The notes beneath the pieces are model-generated. The model searched no databases, was not told the origin of the DNA, and saw only the letters and a program-made list of their open reading frames with translations. Below, one piece after another: positions 54,410 through 64,000 of a DNA stretch of 64,000 nucleotides; position 1 is the stretch's first letter, and every line of letters begins with the position of its first letter. The position numbers were made by a program, and so were the translations under genes. The DNA lies in assembly GCA_019096155.1 (NCBI GenBank), contig JAHCVI010000001.1, positions 6,634,001-6,698,000 on the forward strand. Direction: 5' to 3'. This DNA comes from Staphylotrichum longicolle. Lineage: Eukaryota; Ascomycota; Sordariomycetes; Sordariales; Chaetomiaceae.

Positions 54410-56217
54410 ATGAGAGAAACGGTGTCACTTCGGGGGCTTCTGGTGGGCGCCGCGTGTCTCATCCAACTCGTCGCGGGACGCAATGACGGATTCCGGACCT
54501 CGTTGGCGCTTAGGGACTTCAAAGAGCAGGTGAGCATAAAACGTGGCGGAATTGTCATAGCCGGTCACTGACGCAGCTTGCAGCTAAGCAGACGAGAAGC
54601 GGAAGAAGGCGCTGTTCTTGTGTCCCGAGACCTTGAGGAACTCTACCCGGCTCACACGCTTCAAGTCCCTGTTGATCACTTCCACAATGATTCCATCTAC
54701 GAGCCGCACTCGGACGACACCTTTCCCCTGCGCTACTGGTTTGACGACACTCACTACCGAAAAGGCGGGCCCGTCATTGTCTTGCAAGGCGGCGAGACCA
54801 GCGGCGCCGACCGCCTTCCGTTCCTGCAGAAGGGCATCGTCGCGAAGCTGGCCCAGGCCACCCACGGGCTCGGTGTCATTCTCGAGCATCGCTACTACGG
54901 GAAGAGCTACCCAACGCCTGACTTTAGCACCGCCAACCTGCGCTTCTTGACGACGGACCAGGCAGTGGCCGACATGGCCTATTTTGCTAAGCACGTTGTG
55001 TTCAAGGGGCTCGAGCACCTGGACCTGACCTCGGCCAAGAACCCGTACATTGCCTATGGCGGTTCCTACGCTGGCTCCTTCGTCGCGTTCTTGCGAAAGC
55101 TGTATCCCGATGCCTACTGGGGCGCCATCGCCTCCTCGGGAGTTCCTGAGGCCATCTACGACTACTGGCAGTACTACGAGGCGGCTCGAATCTACGCGCC
55201 CCATGACTGTGTCGCGGCCACCCAGAAGCTCACCCACATGGTCGACAACATTCTCATCGGCAAGGCCGACACCGAGTGGGTGCAGCGTCTCAAGACCGCG
55301 TTCAACCTGGGCAACCTCACGCGCAGCGACGACTTTGCCTACGTCGTCTCGTGGGGCATCTCGGGTCTGCAGGGTCTGAACTGGGACCCGGCTGTCAACA
55401 GCACCGACTTTGGCTACTACTGCAACAACATCAGCTCCACCGAGCAGCTCTACCCGAGTTCCAAGAGTCTCGAGTCCGAGGCCCGCGCCCTTGTCAAGGC
55501 TGGCGGATACGACCGCGAAGCCTCCACCCTCACCAACCAGCTCCTCAACTACATCGGCTACGTCAACGCCACCGCCCTCCAGACCTGCCACAACAAGACC
55601 CAAGACGCCTGCTTCACAAGCTACAACTCCACCTTTTACCAGCAAGACGACCTCAAACAAGACTGGCGCCTCTGGGCATACCAGTACTGCTTTGAGTAGG
55701 CCGCCCCCCTCCTTCCCTTCCTCCTTCCTCTTCCTTCTTCTCGTCCACTAACTCTCGTGAACGCAGATGGGGCTTCTTCCAAACCGGCTCTGGCGTGCCC
55801 CGCCACCAACTCCCGCTCATCTCCCGCCTCATCGACCTCAACTACACCTCCATCGTCTGCCGCGAGGCCTTCAATATCACCACCCCGCCACAAACCGACC
55901 GCATCAACCGCCACGGCGGGGTGCACATCGCCTACCCGCGCCTGGCGCACATCGACGGCGAGCGGGACCCCTGGCGGTACGCCTCGCCGCACCGCATCGG
56001 GCTGAAGCCGCGGGCAAACACGATCAGCGAGCCGTTTGTACTGATCGAGGAGGGGGTGCACCACTGGGACGAGAACGGGGTGTGGCAGAACGAGACGCGG
56101 CCCGGGGTGGTGCCGCCGCGGGCGGTGGCCGAGGTGCAGAGGGAGGAGGAGCGGTTCGTGAGGGCGTGGGTGGAGGAGTGGAGGAGAGGCAGGGGGAGGA
56201 ATTGTAAGGCGGGGTGA
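54410..56217 (+). CDS. Secreted S28-family serine carboxypeptidase
   Basis: Exons 54410-54529, 54584-55695 and 55767-56217 (560 aa). The first exon is a signal peptide (LLVGAACLIQLVAG) plus a short propeptide-like stretch. The fold follows the peptidase S28 (prolyl/Pro-X carboxypeptidase) family: the VPVDHFHN block, RYWFDDTHYRKGGPVIVLQGGE, LEHRYYGKSYP, and the nucleophile Ser in AYGGSYAGS (about Ser201). Near the end the Asp is in HIDGERDPW (about 478) and the His in EEGVHHWDENG (about 509), in the expected order Ser-Asp-His. Several N-x-S/T sites suggest glycosylation. Such enzymes remove residues after proline from peptides in acidic environments. The donor of intron 2 (TTTGAG|TAGGC-type, GTAGGC) splits the codon before WGFFQTG. 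Length is normal for the family. Confidence 0.92.
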
Positions 56218-56460
56218 AGGGTGGGGGATTGCGTAAGTGAGTGAGTACTAACTTGTTACAGCAGATTTCGAGGGTGAGCTGAAGGATTTGTGAGGGTGTG
56301 GATGGCGGAGATGAGGGGGTAGATATTAAAGAGATGTGTAGGACGGTATCTCAAGGGTGATGGCACGACATAGATCTCACGAGAGGACACAAGGGAGTGA
56401 AATGACAAGAGATGCCAGGATATTTGCATCTAAACCAAACTCAAAATTGACAAGGGGTAT

Positions 56461-58545
56461 CTACCATTCCAACCGGTCATCGCAAACAAGACGCACATCG
56501 AACCGTTCCTCGCCCCTCCAGACCTTGCCGCCCGAGTTGTTCTTGGCCACGGCCGCCCTCAGGTCCACAACCATCCCAGGCGGGCCGCTGCCAAAGACGC
56601 GCGTCGGGCCCTGTGCCACGGCGCCAACAAAGTCGTCCACGACCGCCGTTACATCCGGCCTGTGTTCGGTGTCACTCCCGGTCGAGGGCGCGCCCTGGAC
56701 CGACCCCGACTCGTCGTCCGACTCGGCCCGCCCCTTCTCGTCGGCCACCTTGACGGCCTTGGAAGCCACGGCGAGCGCTTCAGCCGTGACAAAGGCCCGG
56801 ATCTGCAGCCCGTGGGCAGCACCCAGCCTGCGCAGCTCTTCCATCTCGGGTTCCACCCACTCCAGATCCTGCTTCCGCTTGACCGCCCAGACAAGCTCCA
56901 TCCTGCGTCCCGGGTTCGGCTTCTCCCTGACCAAGCGCAGCAGGACCGGCAGGACATACGTGATGCCGGTACCGCCCGCGACACAGAGCACGTTGACGTC
57001 CTGCGTCAGGTCCTCGACCATGTTCTCGCCGTACGGCCCCTGCAAGATCACGGGCGTCGTCGCCGCCTTGCCCCCGGCAGTCTCCTCCTTCTTCACCAAC
57101 ACCTCCGCAATCTTCCTCGTCTCACCACCCTTGGCCCGGAACACATACGAATGCTTCACCCTCCCCGCCGCATCCGCCGCCGGCAGCGACAGCGGCGTAA
57201 ACGGATGGCTCTGCCACACGCTGCCCTCGGAGAAGCACAAAAAGAAGTGCTGCCCGACGGCCCACGGCCGCTGCACATGCTCGAAATCCAGCCTCACCAC
57301 ATCCCCCAGCTCCCCATCCCTCCACACCTTGGCGCGGGCCTCGCACGCCTTGAACCCCCACCCGCCCTGCCACCCGGCATAGTGCAGCAGCCCCATCCTG
57401 ACGAGGCGCACCCCGCGGTCCACGCCCCACAGCACCAGCCCGGGCACCAAGAAGCACTGCAGCTGCTTCCAGTGCCCGATCAGCGCGCCAATGTACACCA
57501 TGGCCAGCACGTAGTGCACCTTGCGGAACACCTCGTACCCGGTCAACCGGCGCACGACCACCTGCAGCGAGCACACCCAGAGGATGACCAGCAGCCCCAA
57601 CGCGACAAACCCCCAGATGGCGTAGTCCTGCGCCGCGTAGGCGTTCCACACCTTGGGCTGCGGCTGGTACAGCCACGCCTCGACGAGCACCCAGCCCAGG
57701 GTGTGCAGCAGCGACTGCACGAGGATGACGTAGCCCGTCCAGCGGTGCAGGAACATGAAGCTGGTGTAGGGGATGCCCGTGAGCAGGCTGAGGACGTTCT
57801 CGCGCGAGGCGAGGAGGACGGACAAGGGCGTCAGGGCGTAGGCGAGCACGCCGACGCGGTCGGCCCAGGGGCCGAGCGAGGTGCGCGTGTTGACGACCGA
57901 GGCGGGTTGGCCCTTGATGGGCGTGACCCAGCGTGCGTAGGTGATGCCGACGAAGGACCAGAGCGTGAGGTAGGCGACGAGGACGGCGAGGATCAGCAGC
58001 TGGAGGCGGGTGGTGCGGCCGAAGAGGAGGGGCAGCGGGGTCGTGGGGAGGAGGTGCTGCCTGAAACTGGTGGTGAGGGTCCGGGACAGGCGGGTGAGGG
58101 TCGAGGTTGGGCGGCGGGGGGGTTGTTGGGACTCGGGGGGGGAGGACTTGGAGAGGGCGGCGGCGAGGAGGTCGTCGGAAGGGGTGCGGGCGGGGAAGAT
58201 GCGGCGGGCGAGGGCCCAGACGAAGAGGATGCCGCCGATGGTCAGCCAGAAGATGCCCGTGTAGATCATGCCGCGGTCGTGGGCCGAGTAGACGACGTCG
58301 AGGTAGGCGCACGAGCCCGGGTCGTTGGTGCAGGGCACGGCGCGGTCGGCGTAGCCCCAGTGCGGCTCGAGGGAGGCCGCCTCGGACATGTTCTGGATGT
58401 GTCGCGGTGTGAGTGCCATGGTGGCGGTTGGGTCCTGCGCCGGATGCTCTTCAGCAGCAAAGGCAGGCCGTTTGTCGTCCTCGACAAGAGGGGAACTATG
58501 GGATAGTGTCTCGGAGCCATGTGGCAAGGCCCGGTCCGGGAACAT
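56461..58545 (-). CDS. Ferric/cupric reductase transmembrane component
   Basis: Single exon of 694 aa from 58543-58545; an in-frame ATG at 58417-58419 (MALTPRHIQN) would give 652 aa and a more usual N-terminus, and I cannot choose. About eight membrane segments include the heme-ligand pairs HRWTGYVILVQSLLHTLG and KVHYVLAMVYIGALIGHW, with the spacing of ferric reductases. Downstream: an FAD-binding HPFTPLSLP, a GPYGE loop, NADPH-binding CVAGGTGITYVLPVL and FGSGPPGM. These reduce external Fe(III) or Cu(II) at the plasma membrane, using cytosolic NADPH. Fourth-domain acidic linker (about 600-640) is long and Glu/Asp-rich. Upstream, divergent, lies a CTR copper transporter; the two could form a reduce-and-import pair. 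Sequence is intact and codon usage normal. Confidence 0.9.
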   Translation of the reverse strand: MFPDRALPHGSETLSHSSPLVEDDKRPAFAAEEHPAQDPTATMALTPRHIQNMSEAASLEPHWGYADRAVPCTNDPGSCAYLDVVYSAHDRGMIYTGIFWLTIGGILFVWALARRIFPARTPSDDLLAAALSKSSPPESQQPPRRPTSTLTRLSRTLTTSFRQHLLPTTPLPLLFGRTTRLQLLILAVLVAYLTLWSFVGITYARWVTPIKGQPASVVNTRTSLGPWADRVGVLAYALTPLSVLLASRENVLSLLTGIPYTSFMFLHRWTGYVILVQSLLHTLGWVLVEAWLYQPQPKVWNAYAAQDYAIWGFVALGLLVILWVCSLQVVVRRLTGYEVFRKVHYVLAMVYIGALIGHWKQLQCFLVPGLVLWGVDRGVRLVRMGLLHYAGWQGGWGFKACEARAKVWRDGELGDVVRLDFEHVQRPWAVGQHFFLCFSEGSVWQSHPFTPLSLPAADAAGRVKHSYVFRAKGGETRKIAEVLVKKEETAGGKAATTPVILQGPYGENMVEDLTQDVNVLCVAGGTGITYVLPVLLRLVREKPNPGRRMELVWAVKRKQDLEWVEPEMEELRRLGAAHGLQIRAFVTAEALAVASKAVKVADEKGRAESDDESGSVQGAPSTGSDTEHRPDVTAVVDDFVGAVAQGPTRVFGSGPPGMVVDLRAAVAKNNSGGKVWRGEERFDVRLVCDDRLEW

Positions 58546-58702
58546 GTTTATCTTTTATTCATGACACAAACGCCCCCCTTCCCTCCCACCGGGGTCCTCC
58601 ATGTGCCCATCTCGGGAGCTAGACTCCGAGCGGACTCCGGGCCTTGATGGTGGGTTCGGTGGGGTGTCTCTCCCGATGTTTGGTAACTGTGGAGTTGCAC
58701 TC

Positions 58703-58718
58703 TTGAGCAGATTTGAGC
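58703..58718 (+). promoter_or_regulatory. Direct repeat TTGAGC-N4-TTGAGC, pair 1
   Basis: TTGAGC at 58703-58708 and 58713-58718, exactly 10 bp apart, one helical turn. The reverse complement contains GCTCA, the core of the Mac1/GRISEA copper element TTTGCTCA, but the 5' TTT is missing, so binding is only suggested. Confidence 0.4.
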
Positions 58719-58901
58719 GCGGGGAGCGTCAGTTGAGAACGTTGCGAGGGGGAAACGAGAAAAGAGCCAATCACAACTGAGTCTATCAAGGTGCATCCCC
58801 CTCTCAAACCCAGCGCAAATGTCATACTTTGGAGCCGTTCTGTCTTCCTCTCTTTCTTGGCCTCGTTTCGCTGTCAAGTTTCGCCTTTGCAACCCGATTA
58901 T

Positions 58902-58917
58902 TTGAGCATCTTTGAGC
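58902..58917 (+). promoter_or_regulatory. Direct repeat TTGAGC-N4-TTGAGC, pair 2
   Basis: TTTGAGCATC followed by TTTGAGCATG: two nearly identical 10-mers in tandem, giving TTGAGC at 58902-58907 and 58912-58917 with the same 10 bp spacing as pair 1, about 200 bp away. Confidence 0.45.
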
Positions 58918-59677
58918 ATGTTTCTTGCATCAGCGCTGTGGACCCAATGGGCCAGGACTCGCTCGGCGACCCCAGAGGCCCAATCACTGCGCTTGCCCTG
59001 ACCCTCAGCGCTTGCCGCCCCGCCAGTTCGGAGGCGAGTGCCTTCTTGGCGTGGCCCAGAGTGCCCAGCATGGGAAAGTTCAGGTCGCGACTCCGATTCG
59101 GGCGCATTCCTGCTCAACGTGCTCGTGGCACGGAGACCGGGATTCGGTTGCGTGACTGCATGACTGCGTGACTGGGGGCAGGCATTGGAGCCAACGAACT
59201 CGTGAAACAAAACCCCCGACGACGCCGCCGCCGTGCCACCGACACCTCGACTCGGGAGACTGATCTTTGTGGGCCGCCCCAAGACAATCGACCGGTATCA
59301 CCAAGGGCAGAGACAGATTGCCATTTTAAAGACACAGCGCCCCGCCGCCCTCACCGATCTGTGTTCCTGTGAGACTCGAGCTCCGAACAAAACACCGAAA
59401 GTCGAAGTGCGCACATCCCAACTCCGCAAACAGACATCGTCGGACGCACCCGGTCGCAAATAATCCGTCGGCCGCCACTGTCGAGTCTTCGATCAACACT
59501 GCAATCTATTCTTTCCACATCTACCGGCATCCTCATCTCGTCCCGCTGCCGTGCGATCCGATTTCTCGGACCTGCCACTGCCGCCACCCCGCATTCCCTC
59601 TCCCGCGAATACCACCACCAGTCGCATCAACACCACCACCTCACTCCTCGGCAAACAAACCCCCTACCGCCGCCAAA

Positions 59678-60382
59678 ATGGACCACGGCTCCTCTGGCAG
59701 CATGGCAGCATGCAAGATCTCTGTACGTCCCCCACCCTACCCCCCAACGCCTCCCCCACCACTCAACACACCCACTAACCCCTGTGTGCAGATGCTCTGG
59801 AACTGGTACACGATCGACGCCTGCTTCCTCTCCTCCTCGTGGCAGATTACCTCGCACGGCGCCTTCGCAGCCACATGCATCGGCGTGATCCTCATGGTCG
59901 TCGCGCTCGAGGCCCTGCGCCGCCTCGGCAAGGAGTACGACGAGCACATCCAGCGCGACTTCGCCGCGCGCGTCGCCCTCATCGCTAACGGCGGTGTGGC
60001 GCCAGTCGTGGCGGCCGTTGCCGTCGCTGGCTCGTCGTCTTCTTCTTCTTCCCCCGCTGCGTGCCCGGCTGGGGCTGGGGCTGGGGCGGGTGGGGAGGCG
60101 CTCGCCCCGCAGACGGTCACGTTCCGCGCGTCGCCGCTGCAGCAGTTTGTGCGCGCCGTGATCCACGCCGTGACGTTTGGGCTGGCGTACATTGTCATGC
60201 TGCTGGCCATGTATTACAATGGGTATATCATTATCTGCATCTTGATTGGGGCGCTGTTGGGCAAGTTCTTTTGCGACTGGATGACGAGGACGGTGGTGAT
60301 TGGGGGCGTGGAGAACGGCGTGATCAAGGGCGGGAATGGGGATGCGAGGGGGATTGAGGAGCCCTCGATCTGCTGTGGCTAA
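59678..60382 (+). CDS. CTR-family copper transporter
   Basis: Exons 59678-59722 and 59792-60382 (211 aa). The donor GTACGT and acceptor TGTGCAG join MDHGSSGSMAACKIS to MLWNWYTIDACFLSSSWQI, the typical CTR2-type opening with few Met/His. Three membrane segments follow: the first near residues 35-55, then after a basic and then Ser/Ala/Gly-rich cytosolic loop a second with the MxxxM copper motif (IVMLLAMYYN) and a third with GxxxG (GALLG) needed for trimer packing. The C-terminus ends CCG, a likely copper-binding tail. CTR proteins import Cu(I) as trimers; CTR2-like forms can be plasma-membrane or vacuolar. The neighbouring ferric/cupric reductase would supply Cu(I). The loop is longer and lower-complexity than usual. 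Confidence 0.93.
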   Translation: MDHGSSGSMAACKISVRPPPYPPTPPPPLNTPTNPCVQMLWNWYTIDACFLSSSWQITSHGAFAATCIGVILMVVALEALRRLGKEYDEHIQRDFAARVALIANGGVAPVVAAVAVAGSSSSSSSPAACPAGAGAGAGGEALAPQTVTFRASPLQQFVRAVIHAVTFGLAYIVMLLAMYYNGYIIICILIGALLGKFFCDWMTRTVVIGGVENGVIKGGNGDARGIEEPSICCG

Positions 60383-60487
60383 GGAGGGTAGGTGAGGGGC
60401 ACGTGTGAGCAAGGTTACGATGGAATGGTTTGACTTTATAACTGATACCCCGAATATGGAGAATTGTTTGCTTGAAGGAGAGCTGGC

Positions 60488-62171
60488 TCAGCTGCCGGCG
60501 ACAGACTGCACTGTTGCTGCTGCCTTGGCGATCTCGTCGGCGAGCGAGACGCTGGTCTGGTACGCCTTTCTGGCGCCTGCGACCCCCTTATGGTCGTTGT
60601 TCCACTCAACAACCTCCTGTGCCATCCCCTCGAGGGTCGTCAGGACGCCAGTGTACCCGAGCCCTCCGCTGCTGACGGGCTGGCCGGCGACTGCATTTGA
60701 CGCCACGAGATGCGTGCAGATGCTGAAGAGGCCGGGCTTGAGGTGCTTGACTTCCCCACTGAGCTCGGGCAGGATCCTTCGCAGGACGGGAAACCTGGCC
60801 AGGGCGAGGGAGTACCACTCGATGGGGTACGACAGCAGCACCATGATCACGGGCTGGAGCGGCAGGGCTCGGAAAGGGGTGAGGGCCAGAGTCTGGACGA
60901 GGAAGTACAGGTCGCGGTACGAGATGGGAGGGTTCGGATCCGTGATCACAAACGGACGCCCGGCCTGCGGGGACGATGACGAACTGGGGGAGGCAAGGAT
61001 GGCCTCGAAATCGAGGTGGGAGATGGCCACGTTCATGCCGTGAACAAAGCTCTGGACAATGTGGGAGGTCCACCTGCAGCGTGTCAGCAACGTTTACCCT
61101 TGAACTACGAGTGAAAGACTCTTACGTCGGGAGTACGGCCTTTGACAACGCTCCGCCGACCGTGTTGTCCGTGGGATTCCCATACACCCCGTTCGCTGGC
61201 CGAATGCACCCCGTCCTGAGCCTCTCAGAGTTCGCTCCGCAAACGATCCGCTCCGCCGCGGCTTTGGACGCGGGATAGTTGGCGTAGAACTCTTCGTGCC
61301 TCCGCAGCGGCTCGAAGAAGTCCTTCTCGTCCAACACCTGCCAAAAGTGACGCGGCCGCTGCCCCAACCACATCCTCCACGGCGGCACCCACAGCTCAAC
61401 AGGCCGGATGCTGATGCTGGCCGATGTGGTCGACACGAGCACATCGGCCCCTGCCCGCTGCGCGGCATCAACGACATTCTGCGTGCCCCGGACGTTGACT
61501 GCCTCGCAGAACCCAGAGACGAGCCTGGATCTGTCCGAGGGCACAATCACAGCGGCGGTGTGGAACACGGTCAGCGGTAGGTGTGCAACGGACGAAGGCC
61601 ACGGCTTTCTGAACGCCTTCTCCGTCGCCTCGGCAGAGGAGATGTCGGTCTGGACAAAGTCGACCTCGGCCACTGACCCGTACAGCATATCGGCCCGGCT
61701 CGGAGGCCGGAAGTCGACGATGCGGACACTCTCCGGCGGCTGGCCCCGCTCAAGGAGCTGCAGCACGATGTAGCCCCCTACGAGACCTGGGATATCTTGT
61801 CAGAAGCCGCGGAAGTGGATTGCTGCGAGATCGGGGGGTCCGGGATGGTTATCGGCGTGGACTGGCCGGTGTGGCGCCATGCTGTGGTCGCCGAGCGAGG
61901 TGGACTCACCGGAACCCCCGGTGACGATGTAGCGTCGTTCGAGCTTGGGGGGGATGCGCTTGGCGTAGCTGCTTGTCGTTATCGGATCCGCTTCCAGACG
62001 TCGGTACGTCTCACGAAGAAGATCTTTCGTCCATCTCGTCGGCGTTAACCTCTTGATCTCGTCCGGCGTGCCGAGCAGCAGTTGGTTGATGCGCACAAGA
62101 TACAGAAGAACAAGCACGGAGGCGACGGTGGCCACCGTCAGGAGCGGCACGTCAGTGAGATTGTCCAGCAT
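60488..62171 (-). CDS. Membrane-anchored 3-beta-HSD/epimerase-like dehydrogenase
   Basis: Exons 62171-61910, 61786-61126 and 61073-60488 (502 aa). The start at 62169-62171 begins an N-terminal membrane anchor (LLTVATVASVLVLLYLV); an upstream in-frame ATG adds a domain-free tail. The first exon ends in the nucleotide-binding TGGSG, continued across intron 1 as LVGGYIVLQLLERG, the Rossmann Gly motif of extended short-chain dehydrogenases. DFVQTDISS holds the NAD-contact Asp, TTSASI the catalytic Ser/Thr region, and YANYPASKAAAE the YxxxK motif. PANGVYGN matches the substrate-domain loop of 3-beta-hydroxysteroid dehydrogenases. Substrate could be a sterol intermediate (ERG26-like) or another 3-hydroxy/keto compound; the C-terminal region (LVASNAVAGQP) is variable. 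ER membrane location is inferred. Confidence 0.87.
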
Positions 62172-63271
62172 TTCCACACAACGTTGTCCATCGACAGTAT
62201 GGTGCTGGAGGCTCCATCTCATCCACCCAGTGCTTGTCTCAGAAATATGAGCGTCAAGCTTCACGCGAGAGGGGTTGACGGCACGTTACTGTTGCACCGC
62301 AGGCTGTCTGTGCGCTTTCCGGCGCTTCCGGGCCGTGGTGTGGTCAGTTGCGACTCAGGGGTCACCTCGCCGGACCGGGCAGTCCCCTGATGGGATCACA
62401 TTCTAGACATATCCCATGGCATTCTGCATCGTCTGGACTAAGGGAAATATTCGCGAGGAAGAAGAAACTTGTGATGCCCGATGAGACCATCGGAGTCTGC
62501 TCCACTCGGGGTCCAGGTTCTTGGACCCCATCTTATCTTCGATCAAGTAAGATCCGTGCTAGCCCCGCATCCGTCTCTTCCCGAAGCTACTCCGCCATCA
62601 CCTTTCCTTGTGGGCTTTTGTCATCTACATTACCGCTCAAGAAAGATATAATGTGAATACGGAGGCCAGTCAGTTATCAGGCGGAGCCGAACAAACGACA
62701 AGGAGCCGGAGATGGACCACGAGGCGGAGCCTTAGGATGCACTGGTTCCAGTCTTATCACCAACCGCATCGAAGACCCGATTCACAATGCTCCTTATCTA
62801 CTGCCGGTCACGGCGGGGAATCCGCATCCCACGCAACAGTCTGCCCTTGTTGAAGCTCCAAGATCGAGTGGGCCATTACCCCACAAAGCACGCCAGGAAC
62901 GGATTCCTTCAAGGATTCCACGATGTTTCCACGCGATAAGTGCTCCAATGGCCAATGAACAACAACGACACAGGTGCCAAGATGCGAGACCCCATCGCAC
63001 CACATCCACGGATCCGGGAGCCAGCCCTGCTTCATGATAACGCAGCACTGTTATCAGGCATGCTGGGAGCCACCAACGCCGGTAACAAGAGAAGCTTCGC
63101 AAGGTAATGAAAACGCGATTCATGTCGGCATTACACAAATCCTGGACTGTAACCCTGCTGCTTGGTGGCTGACGTGAGGAGGATTCGCCGGGAAGGCTGG
63201 CGGAGGTTGCCGGATGGATTCCTCGAACTCATGTATAAGTCATTTGGCCCCCGATGGGAGATCCGGGGCTC
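62172..63271. other. Intergenic, divergent upstream region
   Basis: About 1.1 kb between divergent starts. The frames in 62608-63138 have no domain. Nothing else recognised. Confidence 0.5.
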
Positions 63272-64000
63272 ATGATCACGCAGTTCAAGGCATCTCTGTC
63301 GTTCCTCACCATGACCACCTCAAAGCAGGCGCGCACGCGCTCTTCCGGCCTCTCCCTTTTGACTCTGCTTGCCAGCCTCTCCGTCGCCTCGGCCAAACTC
63401 GCATCGACTGGCCTATCAGTGACGCTCAACGATGTCTACTACTTTGTTTCTCCCTTCTCATCCGGCAAAGTCGACACCCCGCGCTCCTTGTCCAAAGTCC
63501 CTGACGTCGTTGGCTTCAAGCCCGTGACTGTCATTCAAGACCGCGTGTCTCAGAAAGAAGTCTCGGCGCTCCTGACGAACTGGACCACCATCGACGATGT
63601 GTTTCAGCCAGCTTTTGCTGAGGCCATCTTCCTCGCCGAGTCCAAGGGAGGACATCGGCCCAGAAGCCCGGCGGTTGAGGAGAGACACATCTTCCCCAGG
63701 TCGTCCTCGTCCATCATTACCATGAAGAACACCAAGATCCCGTCCGGGCCGTACTTCCTCGAAGTTGCCACTGGGTCCCTGTACCCGGTCTATCGGTTGT
63801 ACGAGGACTTTGCTGGCGCCTTCACTGAGCCCCTGATTCCAACCCCAGACGGCAAGTTCCAGCCCATGTCGGCCAAGATCCCGGGTGCGGCTTCTCTGAG
63901 TGTGGGCGTTCCGTCGAGACTCTACTTCACCAAGAGCGCGGCAAAGCCACTGGCCGGCGTCCGTATCGGCGTGAAGGACATCTACCGCCTTGCTGGCGTC
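63272..64000 (+). CDS. Amidase, 5' part (cut by window edge)
   Basis: The frame is open from the ATG at 63272 to the end of the window (243 codons). An in-frame ATG at 63311 (MTTSKQARTRSS) gives a more typical signal peptide ending SVASA and is the more likely start. A 180-residue N-terminal domain precedes the amidase fold, with SVTLNDVYYFVSPFSSGKV and RLYEDFAGAFTEPL, as in large fungal amidases with an extension. The last 15 residues (PLAGVRIGVKDIYRLAGV) contain the catalytic Lys of the Ser-cisSer-Lys triad. The substrate is unknown; family members hydrolyse amides or carbamates. It is a different subfamily from the remnant at 23.7 kb. No premature stop in the visible part. Confidence 0.82.
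   Translation, partial: MITQFKASLSFLTMTTSKQARTRSSGLSLLTLLASLSVASAKLASTGLSVTLNDVYYFVSPFSSGKVDTPRSLSKVPDVVGFKPVTVIQDRVSQKEVSALLTNWTTIDDVFQPAFAEAIFLAESKGGHRPRSPAVEERHIFPRSSSSIITMKNTKIPSGPYFLEVATGSLYPVYRLYEDFAGAFTEPLIPTPDGKFQPMSAKIPGAASLSVGVPSRLYFTKSAAKPLAGVRIGVKDIYRLAGV

Larger units (their letters stand above)
58546..59677. promoter_or_regulatory. Shared upstream region of reductase and copper transporter
   Basis: About 1.1 kb between the two divergent start codons. It carries two pairs of TTGAGC (see next entries) and, at about 59112-59125, GCTCAACGTGCTC in the opposite orientation. The 59480-59677 part is CA/CT-rich and probably the CTR 5' UTR. No coding frame with a domain was seen. Confidence 0.55.

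Noticed and set aside
54584..55660. 358-codon open frame opposite the S28 peptidase
   Set aside because: Gly/Val-rich, no start context or domain; the plus strand holds the conserved catalytic residues.
56662..58506. 614-codon open frame opposite the ferric reductase
   Set aside because: Highly biased Arg/Gly/His/Pro-rich translation without domains; a shadow of GC-rich codon usage in the reductase gene.
59112..59125. GCTCAACGTGCTC as a third copper-element pair
   Set aside because: Spacing is 9 bp and the second copy lacks the final AA, so it does not match the strict 10 bp rule of the other two pairs; noted only as context.

Overview
The window is nuclear DNA from a filamentous ascomycete, most likely a Sordariomycete, possibly a cellulolytic Sordariales species; that placement is inference. 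Supporting signs are GC-rich coding DNA, short 50-140 bp introns with GT..AG ends and CTAAC/CTGAC-like branch sites, monocistronic genes on both strands, an AA9 polysaccharide monooxygenase with a fungal CBM1, and fungus-specific families (RTA1, WSC, Zn2Cys6, AUR1-like PAP2, CTR copper transporter, DUF6601, DUF7907). There are no prokaryotic operons, rRNA genes, CRISPR arrays or clear intact transposons.

Layout. 1-5 kb: the 5' end of an F-box gene, an RTA1-like membrane protein, and a secreted/cell-surface protein with four WSC domains. 5.7-9.9 kb: a divergent pair, an FAD-dependent (salicylate hydroxylase-like) monooxygenase and a vanillyl-alcohol-oxidase-like flavoprotein, suggesting phenolic catabolism. 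11-14.5 kb: a transcription factor with an N-terminal Zn2Cys6 cluster and a C-terminal C2H2 region. 15-16.3 kb: AA9-CBM1 LPMO. 18.7-19.5 kb: a small ankyrin protein and a tRNA-Asn. 21-23 kb: a secreted GH2 glycosidase with a GC-AG intron. 23.7-27.7 kb: a decayed patch with an amidase remnant, a TPR-like small ORF and a TRI14-like propeller gene carrying a nonsense codon.

28.7-32.1 kb: a VIT/VWA protein whose first nine residues equal the start of histone H3 including its Met, which I regard as the most surprising observation here. 33.7-35 kb: AUR1-like PAP2 membrane enzyme. 37.5-42.4 kb: F-box/LRR-like protein, ankyrin relic and a TRI12-type MFS transporter. 43.5-48.8 kb: an acidic nuclear protein with SUMO-interaction-like motifs at both ends and an HMG-like region, then a DUF6601 membrane protein. 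51-56 kb: a secreted DUF7907 protein, a fragment resembling the middle of IBR/RING RNA helicases, and an S28 serine peptidase.

56.4-60.4 kb: a ferric/cupric reductase and a CTR copper transporter arranged head to head. Their shared upstream region carries two pairs of TTGAGC repeats, each pair spaced exactly 10 bp, a plausible copper-regulation module. 60.5-64 kb: a membrane-anchored 3-beta-HSD/epimerase-like enzyme, and the 5' part of a secreted amidase running off the end. Exon boundaries were placed by hand from splice signals, frame continuity and remembered family conservation; no alignment was run.
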